This document shows, piece by piece, positions 8,153 through 15,932 of a DNA stretch of 38,779 nucleotides. The DNA is taken from the NCBI GenBank assembly GCA_964388245.1, contig CAYLZH010000010.1:1-38779 (forward strand), written 5' to 3'. Each line of letters opens with the position of its first letter. Position 1 is the stretch's first letter. The stretch comes from JAIOYV01 sp964388245. GTDB lineage: Bacteria > Bacteroidota > Bacteroidia > Bacteroidales > M50B96. The notes beneath the pieces were generated by a model. It did not search any database, was not told the DNA's origin, and saw only the letters and a program-made list of their open reading frames with translations. Position numbers and translations under genes: made by a program.

Positions 8153-10174
8153 ATGACTCAAAATTACAAACATACAAACCATTTAATTCATGAAACCAGC
8201 CCTTACCTGTTGCAGCATGCAAACAATCCAGTCGACTGGCATCCCTGGGGCGAAGATGCACTTGCAATAGCCAGGAAGGAAAACAAATTAATACTCGTGA
8301 GCATAGGTTATTCAGCTTGCCATTGGTGTCATGTAATGGAACGCGAATCATTTGAAAACGAAAACATGGCTGCCAAAATGAACGAGAACTATGTCTGTAT
8401 AAAAGTTGATCGGGAAGAACGACCTGATATCGACCAGATATATATGGAAGCTGTTCAATTAATGACCGGCTCAGGCGGATGGCCATTAAACTGCTTCCTT
8501 TTACCCGATGGCCGTCCGGTATATGGCGGCACCTATTTTCGTCCCAACGATTGGCAATCCATCCTCGAAAGCCTCGCTCTTAACTACAAAACCACACCGA
8601 ATCGTTTTGAAGAATATGCCCAACGTTTGCAGCAAGGCATGAACCAATCCGGTTTCATCCAAATCCAAAAACCAGTAGATTTTTCGCAGGAGTTCTTGAA
8701 TGAAATGGTTGCCTTTTGGACAAACAGATTTGACAACACAAATGGAGGCGATGGAAGTGCTCCCAAATTTCCAATGCCCAACTCATTGCAATTTCTTCAG
8801 CGGCATGCTTACCACACGAAAGACAAGCGTATTCTGAATCATGTAAATCTTACGCTGACAAAAATGGCCAAAGGTGGAATTTATGACCAGCTTGGCGGAG
8901 GCTTTGCCCGGTATTCGGTCGATGCAACATGGAAGGTGCCCCATTTTGAAAAAATGTTGTACGACAATGCCCAAATGGTCAGCCTGTATTCAGAAGCTTT
9001 TAAGTTAAACAAAAATCCACTGTATAAAGATGTTGTGATTGAAACACTGGCGTTTATCAACAATGAACTTACTGCACCAGAAGGTGGATTTTATTCAGCC
9101 CTCGATGCAGATAGCGAAGGAGAAGAGGGTAAATATTATGTTTGGTCGGAAGAAGAAATAAAGCAGATTTTGAAAGAAGATGCCTTCCTTTTTATAGATT
9201 ATTACCAAATTGAAAAGACAGGAAACTGGGAAGGGAAAAACATACTTTTGGTCAATGAGGATTCAAAAGAATTTGCAAATAGAAAAAACATTAATCATCT
9301 GGAATGGAAAGCCAAACTTCGTTCAATGAAAAGCAAGCTTTTATTAGAACGTAGCAAACGAGTACAGCCCGGACTGGATGATAAAATTTTAACCTCCTGG
9401 AATGCGCTGATGATAATAGGTTATGCTGATGCTTACCAGGCTTTTGGAGAGCAAACCTTCCTCAATAAAGCTATCGGCGCAATGAACTTCATCCTCGATA
9501 AATGTACTAAGCAATATTCCCAATTGTTTAGGACATATAAAAATGGCCAGGCTAAAATCAATGCCTTTCTCGATGATTACTCTTTTACCATTGAAGCCCT
9601 TTTGGCACTTTACCGGATAACCTTTGATGATAATTGGTTATATCGTGCAAATGACATGCTTCAGTATGTCTTAGATCATTTTTATGATAAAGAAACCGGC
9701 CTGTTTTATTATACTTCTGATGAGGATCCAAAACTAATAAGCCGTAAAAAGGAATTGTCAGATAGTGTCATTCCTGCCTCCAATTCAAGCATGGCAAAAA
9801 CCTTAAAAATGGCAAGCTTCTATTTCGATGATTTACAATATGAAGAAATATCCAGGCAAATGCTTTCGAATATTACTGAATTGATAAAACATGATGCCCG
9901 GTTCTATACAAACTGGTGTAACCTTATGTACGATTTTATCATCGGACAAAATGAAATTGTGATTTCAGGAGAGAAAGCAATGGATTATTTATCAGAGTTA
10001 GATAAACAATATTTGCCCGATATAATATTGGCAGGATCAACCCGGGAATCCAAACTGCATTTCCTGAGAAATCGTTTCAAAGCAGGTGAAACCACTATTT
10101 ATGTGTGTGAGAAGGGCTCTTGTCAGTTACCGGTAAAAACAGTTTCGGAGGCTCTTCACATGATAAAAGCTTAA
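8153..10174 (+). CDS. Thioredoxin-domain protein, YyaL/DUF255 (SPATA20-like) family
   Basis: A 673-residue cytoplasmic protein of the conserved YyaL/DUF255 family. The N-terminal thioredoxin-like domain begins with the family signature NHLIHETSPYLLQHANNPV and carries a CHWC motif (Cys56, Cys59). GSGGWPLNCFL and GGTYFRP follow, then a long alpha/alpha-barrel region resembling N-acyl-glucosamine epimerase/cellulase folds (KFPMPNSLQFL, GGGFARYSVDATWKVPHFEKMLYDNAQ, ALDADSEGEEGKYYVW). The C-terminus ends in VCEKGSCQLPV. The biochemical role of the family is not established; a redox or sugar-related function has been suggested. No signal peptide is seen. It is divergent from the methyltransferase gene and separated from the following sigma factor gene by 76 bp. 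Confidence 0.9.
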   Translation: MTQNYKHTNHLIHETSPYLLQHANNPVDWHPWGEDALAIARKENKLILVSIGYSACHWCHVMERESFENENMAAKMNENYVCIKVDREERPDIDQIYMEAVQLMTGSGGWPLNCFLLPDGRPVYGGTYFRPNDWQSILESLALNYKTTPNRFEEYAQRLQQGMNQSGFIQIQKPVDFSQEFLNEMVAFWTNRFDNTNGGDGSAPKFPMPNSLQFLQRHAYHTKDKRILNHVNLTLTKMAKGGIYDQLGGGFARYSVDATWKVPHFEKMLYDNAQMVSLYSEAFKLNKNPLYKDVVIETLAFINNELTAPEGGFYSALDADSEGEEGKYYVWSEEEIKQILKEDAFLFIDYYQIEKTGNWEGKNILLVNEDSKEFANRKNINHLEWKAKLRSMKSKLLLERSKRVQPGLDDKILTSWNALMIIGYADAYQAFGEQTFLNKAIGAMNFILDKCTKQYSQLFRTYKNGQAKINAFLDDYSFTIEALLALYRITFDDNWLYRANDMLQYVLDHFYDKETGLFYYTSDEDPKLISRKKELSDSVIPASNSSMAKTLKMASFYFDDLQYEEISRQMLSNITELIKHDARFYTNWCNLMYDFIIGQNEIVISGEKAMDYLSELDKQYLPDIILAGSTRESKLHFLRNRFKAGETTIYVCEKGSCQLPVKTVSEALHMIKA

Positions 10175-10250
10175 TCGCAAAAAAATAGCATATTCCATAC
10201 AACCATTTTACTTTTACCATGCACTTTATAATTGTAAGCAATTAAGGTAG

Positions 10251-10784
10251 ATGGTATATCTCAATAATCCGGATGAAATGGCACTAATTGAGGCCTGTTT
10301 AGAAAACGACAGGAAGGCCCAAAAAGCACTGTACTACAAGTATAAGGATGCCATGTATACACTTGCTTATCGCGTTCTTGGAAATTTTGATGATGCCAAC
10401 GATGCCCTTCAGGACGGTTTCATTCAGGTGTTTAACAAGCTCGAAACATTTCGGGGAGATTCAAGCCTTGGGGCATGGATTAAAACAATTATTGTACGGG
10501 CAGCCTACCGGAAATTAAATCCCCGGATGGATTTTGAAGAAATTTATCTGATTGAAAATACCGAGCTGTTTGAATGGGACGATAATCTTACAGGCGAAGA
10601 ATTGGAAAGGGCTATCCTCAATCTAAGTCCGGGATATCGCCTGGTTTTTACTCTTATTGAAATTGAAGGATATAAACACGACGAGGTTGCAAACATGCTC
10701 GGTATTTCGACAGGAACCTCCAAATCGCAATTGCACCATGCCAGGAAAAAGCTTCAACAGGAATTGGCACATTTAGTAGACTGA
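10251..10784 (+). CDS. RNA polymerase sigma factor, ECF (sigma-70) family
   Basis: A 177-residue ECF sigma factor. Sigma region 2 spans about residues 15-95, with YKYKDAMYTLAYRVLGNFDDANDALQ followed by DGFIQVFNKLETFRG and LGAWIKTI. Region 4 spans about 125-175, with LSPGYRLVFTLIEIEGY and the helix-turn-helix HDEVANMLGISTGTSKSQLHHARKKL. The linker is short, as usual for ECF factors, which direct polymerase to a small regulon and are held inactive by an anti-sigma factor. The next gene starts 12 bp after the stop and encodes a one-span membrane protein, the expected partner. A small hairpin, TAATTG-TAAG-CAATTA (10229-10244), sits just upstream of the start codon. The inducing signal is unknown. 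Confidence 0.93.
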   Translation: MVYLNNPDEMALIEACLENDRKAQKALYYKYKDAMYTLAYRVLGNFDDANDALQDGFIQVFNKLETFRGDSSLGAWIKTIIVRAAYRKLNPRMDFEEIYLIENTELFEWDDNLTGEELERAILNLSPGYRLVFTLIEIEGYKHDEVANMLGISTGTSKSQLHHARKKLQQELAHLVD

Positions 10785-10796
10785 TTTTAAAATAGA

Positions 10797-11609
10797 ATGA
10801 GTAACAATATCAACGACATATCGAAATATAAACAGAAGCTGCCAACCCATACGGCTCCGGATAGTATTTGGAATTCAATTGAGCAGGTTATCGATAGAAA
10901 GTCGGCTTCAGAGGCAACGCTCAAAAAGGCAATTGATAAACTACCGGGATATTCTGCGCCTACTGCAATCTGGGAAAATATTGAAAAATCAATCAGAAAA
11001 AAATCGGCAGACTCCAAATCGTTGTGGTGGGTACTGAAAATTGCCGCCATACTAATTCTGATTCTCTCAATCAGTACAATAATAAAAGAGGGGACAAACC
11101 AGGATTACCACCCTCCCCGGACTATCGTACAAAACAATCCCCAATCAACAGAAAAAGAAAAACCAAATTTTCACAATCATGCAATTTCAAAAAATGATGA
11201 ATCGATAATTAAACCTGAAAACATCAAAAAAAGTAAGATCCTGCAAAAGAAATCTCGTGGCACAATCAACACTTCAAAATCGCAACAAATAAAAGTGTCA
11301 GGCTACGAAGCAATTGATAAAACACAGTTAGTGAGTCTGAACCCCATATCAGTTACTGCTGTACAGTCGGCTAAAAAAGGGAATGTTAGTTTATTAACCG
11401 ACAATAGTAAAATCTCAAAACCAATGGCCGACAACTCACTTAAAATCACAAGAGTGAAACTAATTGTGCACAACGATATTAATAAGGAAGATCATAATGT
11501 CAGGCAATTCTCATTTGCACTGTTCAAGCCATTAAGTTTCCCCATACAGCAAAGAGATTCATCACAACGAAAAACAAAACAGATATTGGCTGCAAGTATT
11601 AATTTATAA
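10797..11609 (+). CDS. Putative anti-sigma factor, single-pass membrane protein with duplicated N-terminal motif
   Basis: I recognise no named domain across these 270 residues. The architecture is that of Bacteroidota anti-sigma factors: a short cytoplasmic N-terminus, one transmembrane helix (about residues 76-94, starting LWWVLKIAAILILIL) and a long, polar, low-complexity outer part. The N-terminus contains a tandem repeat. Residues 15-37 (LPTHTAPDSIWNSIE...KSA) and 49-71 (LPGYSAPTAIWENIE...KSA) share 12 of 23 positions. The outer part, about 95-270, is rich in Lys, Ser, Asn and Gln and looks disordered. Its place 12 bp after an ECF sigma gene and 10 bp before an exported barrel-like protein supports an anti-sigma role. 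The ZAS zinc motif (HxxxCxxC) of classical anti-sigma factors is absent. Confidence 0.7.
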   Translation: MSNNINDISKYKQKLPTHTAPDSIWNSIEQVIDRKSASEATLKKAIDKLPGYSAPTAIWENIEKSIRKKSADSKSLWWVLKIAAILILILSISTIIKEGTNQDYHPPRTIVQNNPQSTEKEKPNFHNHAISKNDESIIKPENIKKSKILQKKSRGTINTSKSQQIKVSGYEAIDKTQLVSLNPISVTAVQSAKKGNVSLLTDNSKISKPMADNSLKITRVKLIVHNDINKEDHNVRQFSFALFKPLSFPIQQRDSSQRKTKQILAASINL

Positions 11610-11619
11610 ACTTCTAATC

Positions 11620-12597
11620 ATGAAAAAGTATTTATTTCTAATTATTTTACCCATTTTCAGCTCAATATGTCTGGCAACAATCCCTCCGTCAATGCAAGAA
11701 ATACACGACCAGGGCAAGCCGGATACAATTCTCATCGAATTAGGCGACAGCACTACAATTATGATCATTTCTGAAAGCAATGAAGAATTTGCAGGTTTAA
11801 AAAAACTAAGTCTCGATACAGTAATCAATGCCCTGATGGAAGTTATGGAAATGGATGAATTTCAGGACATTTCCGACTCGCTTATTGAATTTGAACTGGC
11901 ACATAGGGATTTCGAAGAAGCACTTCGTTCACAGGAATTAGCTGCCAGGATTCAAAAAGACTTCTTTGAAAAAAATGAAAAAGTTTTAGAGGAATTCGAA
12001 AAAGCCAGGCAACTTTATCACATCAAAGAACTTGATAGACTTGAAGAATTAGAAGAAATTAAAGAACTGGAAAATTTACATGAATTAGAAAATCGGGAAC
12101 GGTTGAAGGACCTGGAAAAACTTAGAGAATTCGAAGAATTAAATGATTTTCACGATGATGGAACAGAATCAAAAAAAGATCAGTTAATGATTTCAACAAA
12201 TGTTGGTGTTGGCCTTATTCGCGATAATATTTCCCCAACTGCCGATTTTATTCTCGCATTTGCCATAAAGAAATATTACTATGCCTTGATCGGGAATATG
12301 AATTTTACTTTCGAACAAAAAGCCGATAATTCATACCGGACGCTAAATAATATTTTTCTGGGAGTTGAATTTGGTCGCAGGTTCAGCAAAAAAGAAAGTG
12401 AGATTGGTTTTTCAACCTATTTCAACAATGTGGGATTGTCTTATCTGGTTCAAAAACAGGAGAATTATTTCGGCGATAATACCCTGAAACTTTACTATGG
12501 AATCGATGCCGGCCCCGTAATCATTCAACCACAGCTTATTGCTACCGATAATTTCGAGGATTGGTTCCCGTCTATTGGATTGCGCATACGATTGTAA
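11620..12597 (+). CDS. Exported protein with 3-residue-periodic helical region and C-terminal beta-barrel-like domain
   Basis: Unrecognised 325-residue protein. A signal peptide covers about residues 1-19 (MKKYLFLIILPIFSSICLA). Residues 20-90 form a small polar domain. Residues 92-177 are strongly charged and helical. Within them, positions 132-177 carry a hydrophobic residue at every third position (Leu, Ile or Phe at 132, 135, 138 and so on to 177, broken only by Arg159), filled in with Glu, Lys and Asn. Residues 188-325 alternate polar and aromatic or aliphatic residues, with phrases such as VGVGLIRDN, YYALIGNMNFTFEQK, LGVEFGRRF and a final IGLRIRL. This resembles an outer-membrane beta-barrel of about eight strands. 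It is the third gene of the sigma/anti-sigma unit and may be the regulated output or the sensor of that system. Confidence 0.75.
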   Translation: MKKYLFLIILPIFSSICLATIPPSMQEIHDQGKPDTILIELGDSTTIMIISESNEEFAGLKKLSLDTVINALMEVMEMDEFQDISDSLIEFELAHRDFEEALRSQELAARIQKDFFEKNEKVLEEFEKARQLYHIKELDRLEELEEIKELENLHELENRERLKDLEKLREFEELNDFHDDGTESKKDQLMISTNVGVGLIRDNISPTADFILAFAIKKYYYALIGNMNFTFEQKADNSYRTLNNIFLGVEFGRRFSKKESEIGFSTYFNNVGLSYLVQKQENYFGDNTLKLYYGIDAGPVIIQPQLIATDNFEDWFPSIGLRIRL

Positions 12598-12621
12598 TTA
12601 TCCCAAATATATTTAGCTTTG
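12592..12621 (+). promoter_or_regulatory. Strong Bacteroidota-type promoter (TTG-N19-TAGCTTTG)
   Basis: TTG at 12592-12594, 19 nt, then TAGCTTTG at 12614-12621 match both elements of the Bacteroidota housekeeping promoter at the expected spacing. The -33 element lies in the last codons of the upstream barrel-like gene. The glycosyltransferase ATG is at 12647, leaving a leader of roughly 18 nt. The glycosyltransferase is therefore probably transcribed independently of the sigma unit. Confidence 0.65.
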
Positions 12622-12646
12622 CTTGTATTGATTTTAAGATACAACT

Positions 12647-14365
12647 ATGGCTAAAAAGAAGAAAGTCCAGCAAGGAAAAAAATCAAAAGTTGTTGAACAC
12701 AAACCCGATGTATTCGACCGGATAAACAAAGTCCTTACTCCAAGGCTTAGTATTTTGTTATGGGTATCTATGATAATTGCACTGGTGATTTCAATCCTGA
12801 TGTTCGACACCAAAGTGAGCATTGGTGGTGATGATTCAGAATATATAATCGGAGCAAAAAAATTTCTTGAAGGCACTAAATTTCCAACCTGGCATGGTTC
12901 GTTTTACCCAATTTTCCTAAGCTTCTTCACCTTAATATTCGGGATCAATGTTGTTGTCTTTAAAATCATATCGATACCGTTAATGCTGGGCCATCATTAC
13001 TTTATGTATAAATCACTCAGGCAGCGTGTTCCGTCATTTGTCCTGTTAATCACATTGCTGGTATTAGCCCTTAATGCGCATATTCTTTATTTTTCGAGCA
13101 GTACTTATAGCGAAGCCATGTTCTTTTTCCTTCAGGGACTTGCTTTTTATGTGTTTTTCATTCTTGATGATAGAATATCACAGGGGCTGGAATTAAATGA
13201 CACCTGGAAAAACTGGCTGGCTTTTGGCTTTGTAATGTTTCTGTTGTTTTTATCACGAAATATTGGGCTGGGATTAATCATTGCATCAGTGCTTTATTTT
13301 CTCCTGAATAAAAAATGGATGGCATCTGTTTATACAATTGCATCATTTTTAGTTTTCCAATTACCTTTTATCCTTTACAAGAAATTGGTTTGGGGCATTG
13401 TAGGATCAGGAGCCGAAAGCCAGTTCCGCACAATGTTTTATAAGCATTTTTACGACCGGTCGCAAGGCACCGAAGATTTTCTTGGTTTTTTAACACGGGT
13501 TTGGGACAATTCGTTGCTTTATCTGTCAAAACATCTGTACACATTAATAGGATTTAAACCAATTGGAAGTACTGATACAAGTGCCGTTTTGGTTGTAATC
13601 ACCTTTGTTCTGTTCTTTGCTGCGCTATATCTGGTTTTTAAGAATCACAAACAGATTTTTTTTGTGGGTATTTATCTTTCGGTAATGATTGGCGCCACAT
13701 TCGTTTCGCAGCAAAAACACTGGGATCAGTACCGATTAATACTTATTTATGTACCCCTGATTGTGTTATTCATCTCAATTGGATTTTATTCATTGTTAAA
13801 AACCAAATTTCTGAAGGCACTTCAAATATTATTAGTGATTTTTCTGTTTATCGTTCCACTTCTGAATTTAAAACAGTCTGTCGATATGATAAACAGCAAT
13901 CTGCCCGGATTAAAGAAAAACCTTGATGGGAATACCTTATATGGTTTTACTCCTGATTGGGTTAATTATATTGAAATGTGCCGGTATGCAGCAAAACTGT
14001 CCAAAGATGAGGAAGATGGTATTGCCTGCCGGAAGCCAAACATTGCATCGATTTATGCCGATGGACATAATTTCGAAGGATTCTACCGCGTACCTTCACA
14101 AAATGCCGATACCCTGCTCATGAAATTCGAGAAGCGCAATATTAAATATGTAGTTATTGGCAGCCTTCGGATAAATCCGAAAATGAAAACCGATCGAACC
14201 ATTAACACCATGCGAAATTACCTGTACATTATAAATCAGAAATATCCGCAAATATTCAGGCAGTTGCATTCAATCGGGACTGATGAGCAAGCCTACCTGT
14301 TCGAGGTAATATGGGAAAACCGGGGTATAATTAATCAAAATCCCGGAATGGTAGAAAATCAGTAA
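12647..14365 (+). CDS. Integral membrane GT-C glycosyltransferase (GT39/ArnT-like)
   Basis: A 572-residue multi-pass protein that probably transfers a sugar from a polyprenyl-phosphate donor on the outer face of the inner membrane. After a very basic cytoplasmic start (MAKKKKVQQGKKSK), the first membrane helix (about 34-54) is followed by a loop with Asp62-Asp63 in GGDDSEY. An acidic pair or single acid in this first loop is the catalytic hallmark of the GT-C fold. About ten further hydrophobic segments follow to residue 415, then a soluble C-terminal domain of about 155 residues. The acceptor cannot be inferred. Its neighbours are unrelated envelope genes, and there is no O-antigen or lipid A cluster here. 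Confidence 0.8.
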   Translation: MAKKKKVQQGKKSKVVEHKPDVFDRINKVLTPRLSILLWVSMIIALVISILMFDTKVSIGGDDSEYIIGAKKFLEGTKFPTWHGSFYPIFLSFFTLIFGINVVVFKIISIPLMLGHHYFMYKSLRQRVPSFVLLITLLVLALNAHILYFSSSTYSEAMFFFLQGLAFYVFFILDDRISQGLELNDTWKNWLAFGFVMFLLFLSRNIGLGLIIASVLYFLLNKKWMASVYTIASFLVFQLPFILYKKLVWGIVGSGAESQFRTMFYKHFYDRSQGTEDFLGFLTRVWDNSLLYLSKHLYTLIGFKPIGSTDTSAVLVVITFVLFFAALYLVFKNHKQIFFVGIYLSVMIGATFVSQQKHWDQYRLILIYVPLIVLFISIGFYSLLKTKFLKALQILLVIFLFIVPLLNLKQSVDMINSNLPGLKKNLDGNTLYGFTPDWVNYIEMCRYAAKLSKDEEDGIACRKPNIASIYADGHNFEGFYRVPSQNADTLLMKFEKRNIKYVVIGSLRINPKMKTDRTINTMRNYLYIINQKYPQIFRQLHSIGTDEQAYLFEVIWENRGIINQNPGMVENQ

Positions 14366-14618
14366 TAGTGGCTGGTGTTTCAAACATAAAAACCGATTGA
14401 AAACTCATAGCTATAAATGCAAATTATCAAATAGTTAAGCTAAGATAATGGTTTAGTTCAACATACCTTCCAATGTAAACTGAATGTAAGTAGTATTTTT
14501 CTGGAGGCTATTTGTTATTGATATTCAAAATAATAGGAAATGTTTAATGTAAATTTCCTGTAATTCGATATATAAGAAAGTTTCTGTTGTATATGAATTT
14601 TAATGGTATGACGACTCT

Positions 14619-15722
14619 CTATTGATATTCCTTAATATTAATATTTTGCGACTTCATCAATTTACGTGATTCTGAGATAAAACTTTGCATTTGTTCAAAA
14701 TCCTTTGATGAGTCAAAGAAATCAGACTTATTTTCAAAAACTGCGCATGGCAGCACATGAAATTTTGTTTTACCACTTTTCCAGCTTTTGTTCACCCAGG
14801 TCAGGTGATACGCCGCATCGGTCACCCTTGTTTCATTACCTGATTTTTCAATAGTAAACTGAAAAAGCATACCACCATCGGTACGGGGTTTTCTTTGGTT
14901 CGAAATAAAATTCCCCAATGAATAAGCTATCAGGGTATCAGAATCGGCATTAACTTTATTTTGCCAGATGGCCTTTTGAATTACGTGAGGGTGTGAACCA
15001 ATAATGATATCAGCCCCTTTCGAAAGACAAAAACCGGCCAGGTCGATTTGAATGTCATTTGGTTCCGATTGATATTCCAAACCCCAATGAAAGAAAATTA
15101 TCACTTTATCCACACTTTTCGTTCTTGCTATTCTGATATCATCCTCGATAACAGACTTGTCGATAAGATTTACTACCGTAGGTGACGGTACCGGAATTCC
15201 GTTTGTCCCGTATGTGTAGTTCAGGAGTGCTACTTTAATGTTATTCTTTTCGATTATTAAAGGATTTGTTTTGGCTCTTTCCTCATTATCTCTATAGGTA
15301 CCTGTATGCATCATCGAAATAGAATCAAGTACATCAAGGGTACGGATAATACCCTGCTTTCGCCGGTCACAACTATGATTGTTGGCCGTAGCAAAAATGT
15401 CGATTCCACATTTCTTAAAATCAATTGCCAACTGGTCGGGTGAGCTAAATTGCGGATAGCCCTTGAATGGAGGGCCTGCAAGTGTAACCTCAAGATTTGC
15501 AACAGCAAAATCGACACCTTCAATAACAGGGGTTAAATATTCAAGACAACTGGCATAATCATAGGATCCGGTGGATTCATCAAAAGCACTGGCAATCTGA
15601 GTATCGTGCCCCATAATATCGCCAATAAAAAGAAAAGAGAGTGAGTTTTCCCGGGTTGGATTTTCCTGAGATTGAACCTGTACAGCTATTAGCATTAATA
15701 ATATCAGAATAGTATTGCGCAT
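14619..15722 (-). CDS. CapA-family protein (poly-gamma-glutamate synthesis type metallophosphatase fold)
   Basis: A 367-residue secreted or periplasmic protein with a signal peptide (about residues 1-19, cleaved near VQSQE). The calcineurin-like CapA fold is shown by SFLFIGDIMGHD (29-40), VANLEVTLAG (74-83), IFATANNHSCDRR (109-121), the FFHWGLEYQSEP motif, and the late GSHPHVIQ. These supply the metal-binding Asp, Asn, Glu and His residues typical of the family. CapA proteins are named for the Bacillus capsule operon, but most Bacteroidota members stand alone and their substrate is unknown. Here too no capB/capC homologue is nearby. The gene has a good promoter of its own (15743-15772) and is convergent with the glycosyltransferase. 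Confidence 0.88.
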   Translation of the reverse strand: MRNTILILLMLIAVQVQSQENPTRENSLSFLFIGDIMGHDTQIASAFDESTGSYDYASCLEYLTPVIEGVDFAVANLEVTLAGPPFKGYPQFSSPDQLAIDFKKCGIDIFATANNHSCDRRKQGIIRTLDVLDSISMMHTGTYRDNEERAKTNPLIIEKNNIKVALLNYTYGTNGIPVPSPTVVNLIDKSVIEDDIRIARTKSVDKVIIFFHWGLEYQSEPNDIQIDLAGFCLSKGADIIIGSHPHVIQKAIWQNKVNADSDTLIAYSLGNFISNQRKPRTDGGMLFQFTIEKSGNETRVTDAAYHLTWVNKSWKSGKTKFHVLPCAVFENKSDFFDSSKDFEQMQSFISESRKLMKSQNINIKEYQ

Positions 15723-15742
15723 TTCATATTTTTTTATGATGA

Positions 15743-15772
15743 CAAAATTACTTGACTAAAAGCCATTTCCAA
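15743..15772 (-). promoter_or_regulatory. Bacteroidota-type promoter for the CapA-family gene
   Basis: On the minus strand, TTG (15772-15770), 19 nt, then TAATTTTG (15750-15743) match both consensus elements and their spacing. The start codon is 20 nt downstream of the -7 box, at 15722. Confidence 0.6.
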
Positions 15773-15907
15773 ATCAAACAAAAGAGATTAATAATTTAGA
15801 AGATATTTAATGGCTGTATTAAAATTAAGACTAACACAATTTTTGCAGTTTAACCTACTTATCAATTTATAATTTTGAGATTGCCAGAATTATAGGCGAT
15901 TAATTTA

Positions 15908-15915
15908 TATTTTTG
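15908..15915 (+). promoter_or_regulatory. Candidate -7 box for the DUF3667 gene
   Basis: TATTTTTG matches TAnnTTTG and lies 17 nt before the ATG at 15933. The nearest upstream TTG (15881-15883) is 24 nt away, further than ideal, so support is moderate. Confidence 0.4.
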
Positions 15916-15932
15916 ATTCCCTGTAATAAATT

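Noticed and set aside
10229..10244. Hairpin TAATTG-TAAG-CAATTA before the sigma factor start as a riboswitch or attenuator
   Set aside because: A 6-bp AT-rich stem with a 4-nt loop is common by chance and there is no further conserved leader structure.
14535..14559. Small hairpin AGGAAAT/ATTTCCT between convergent glycosyltransferase and CapA genes
   Set aside because: Only a 7-bp stem with an 11-nt loop and no T-tract; too weak to call a terminator, though termination must occur nearby.
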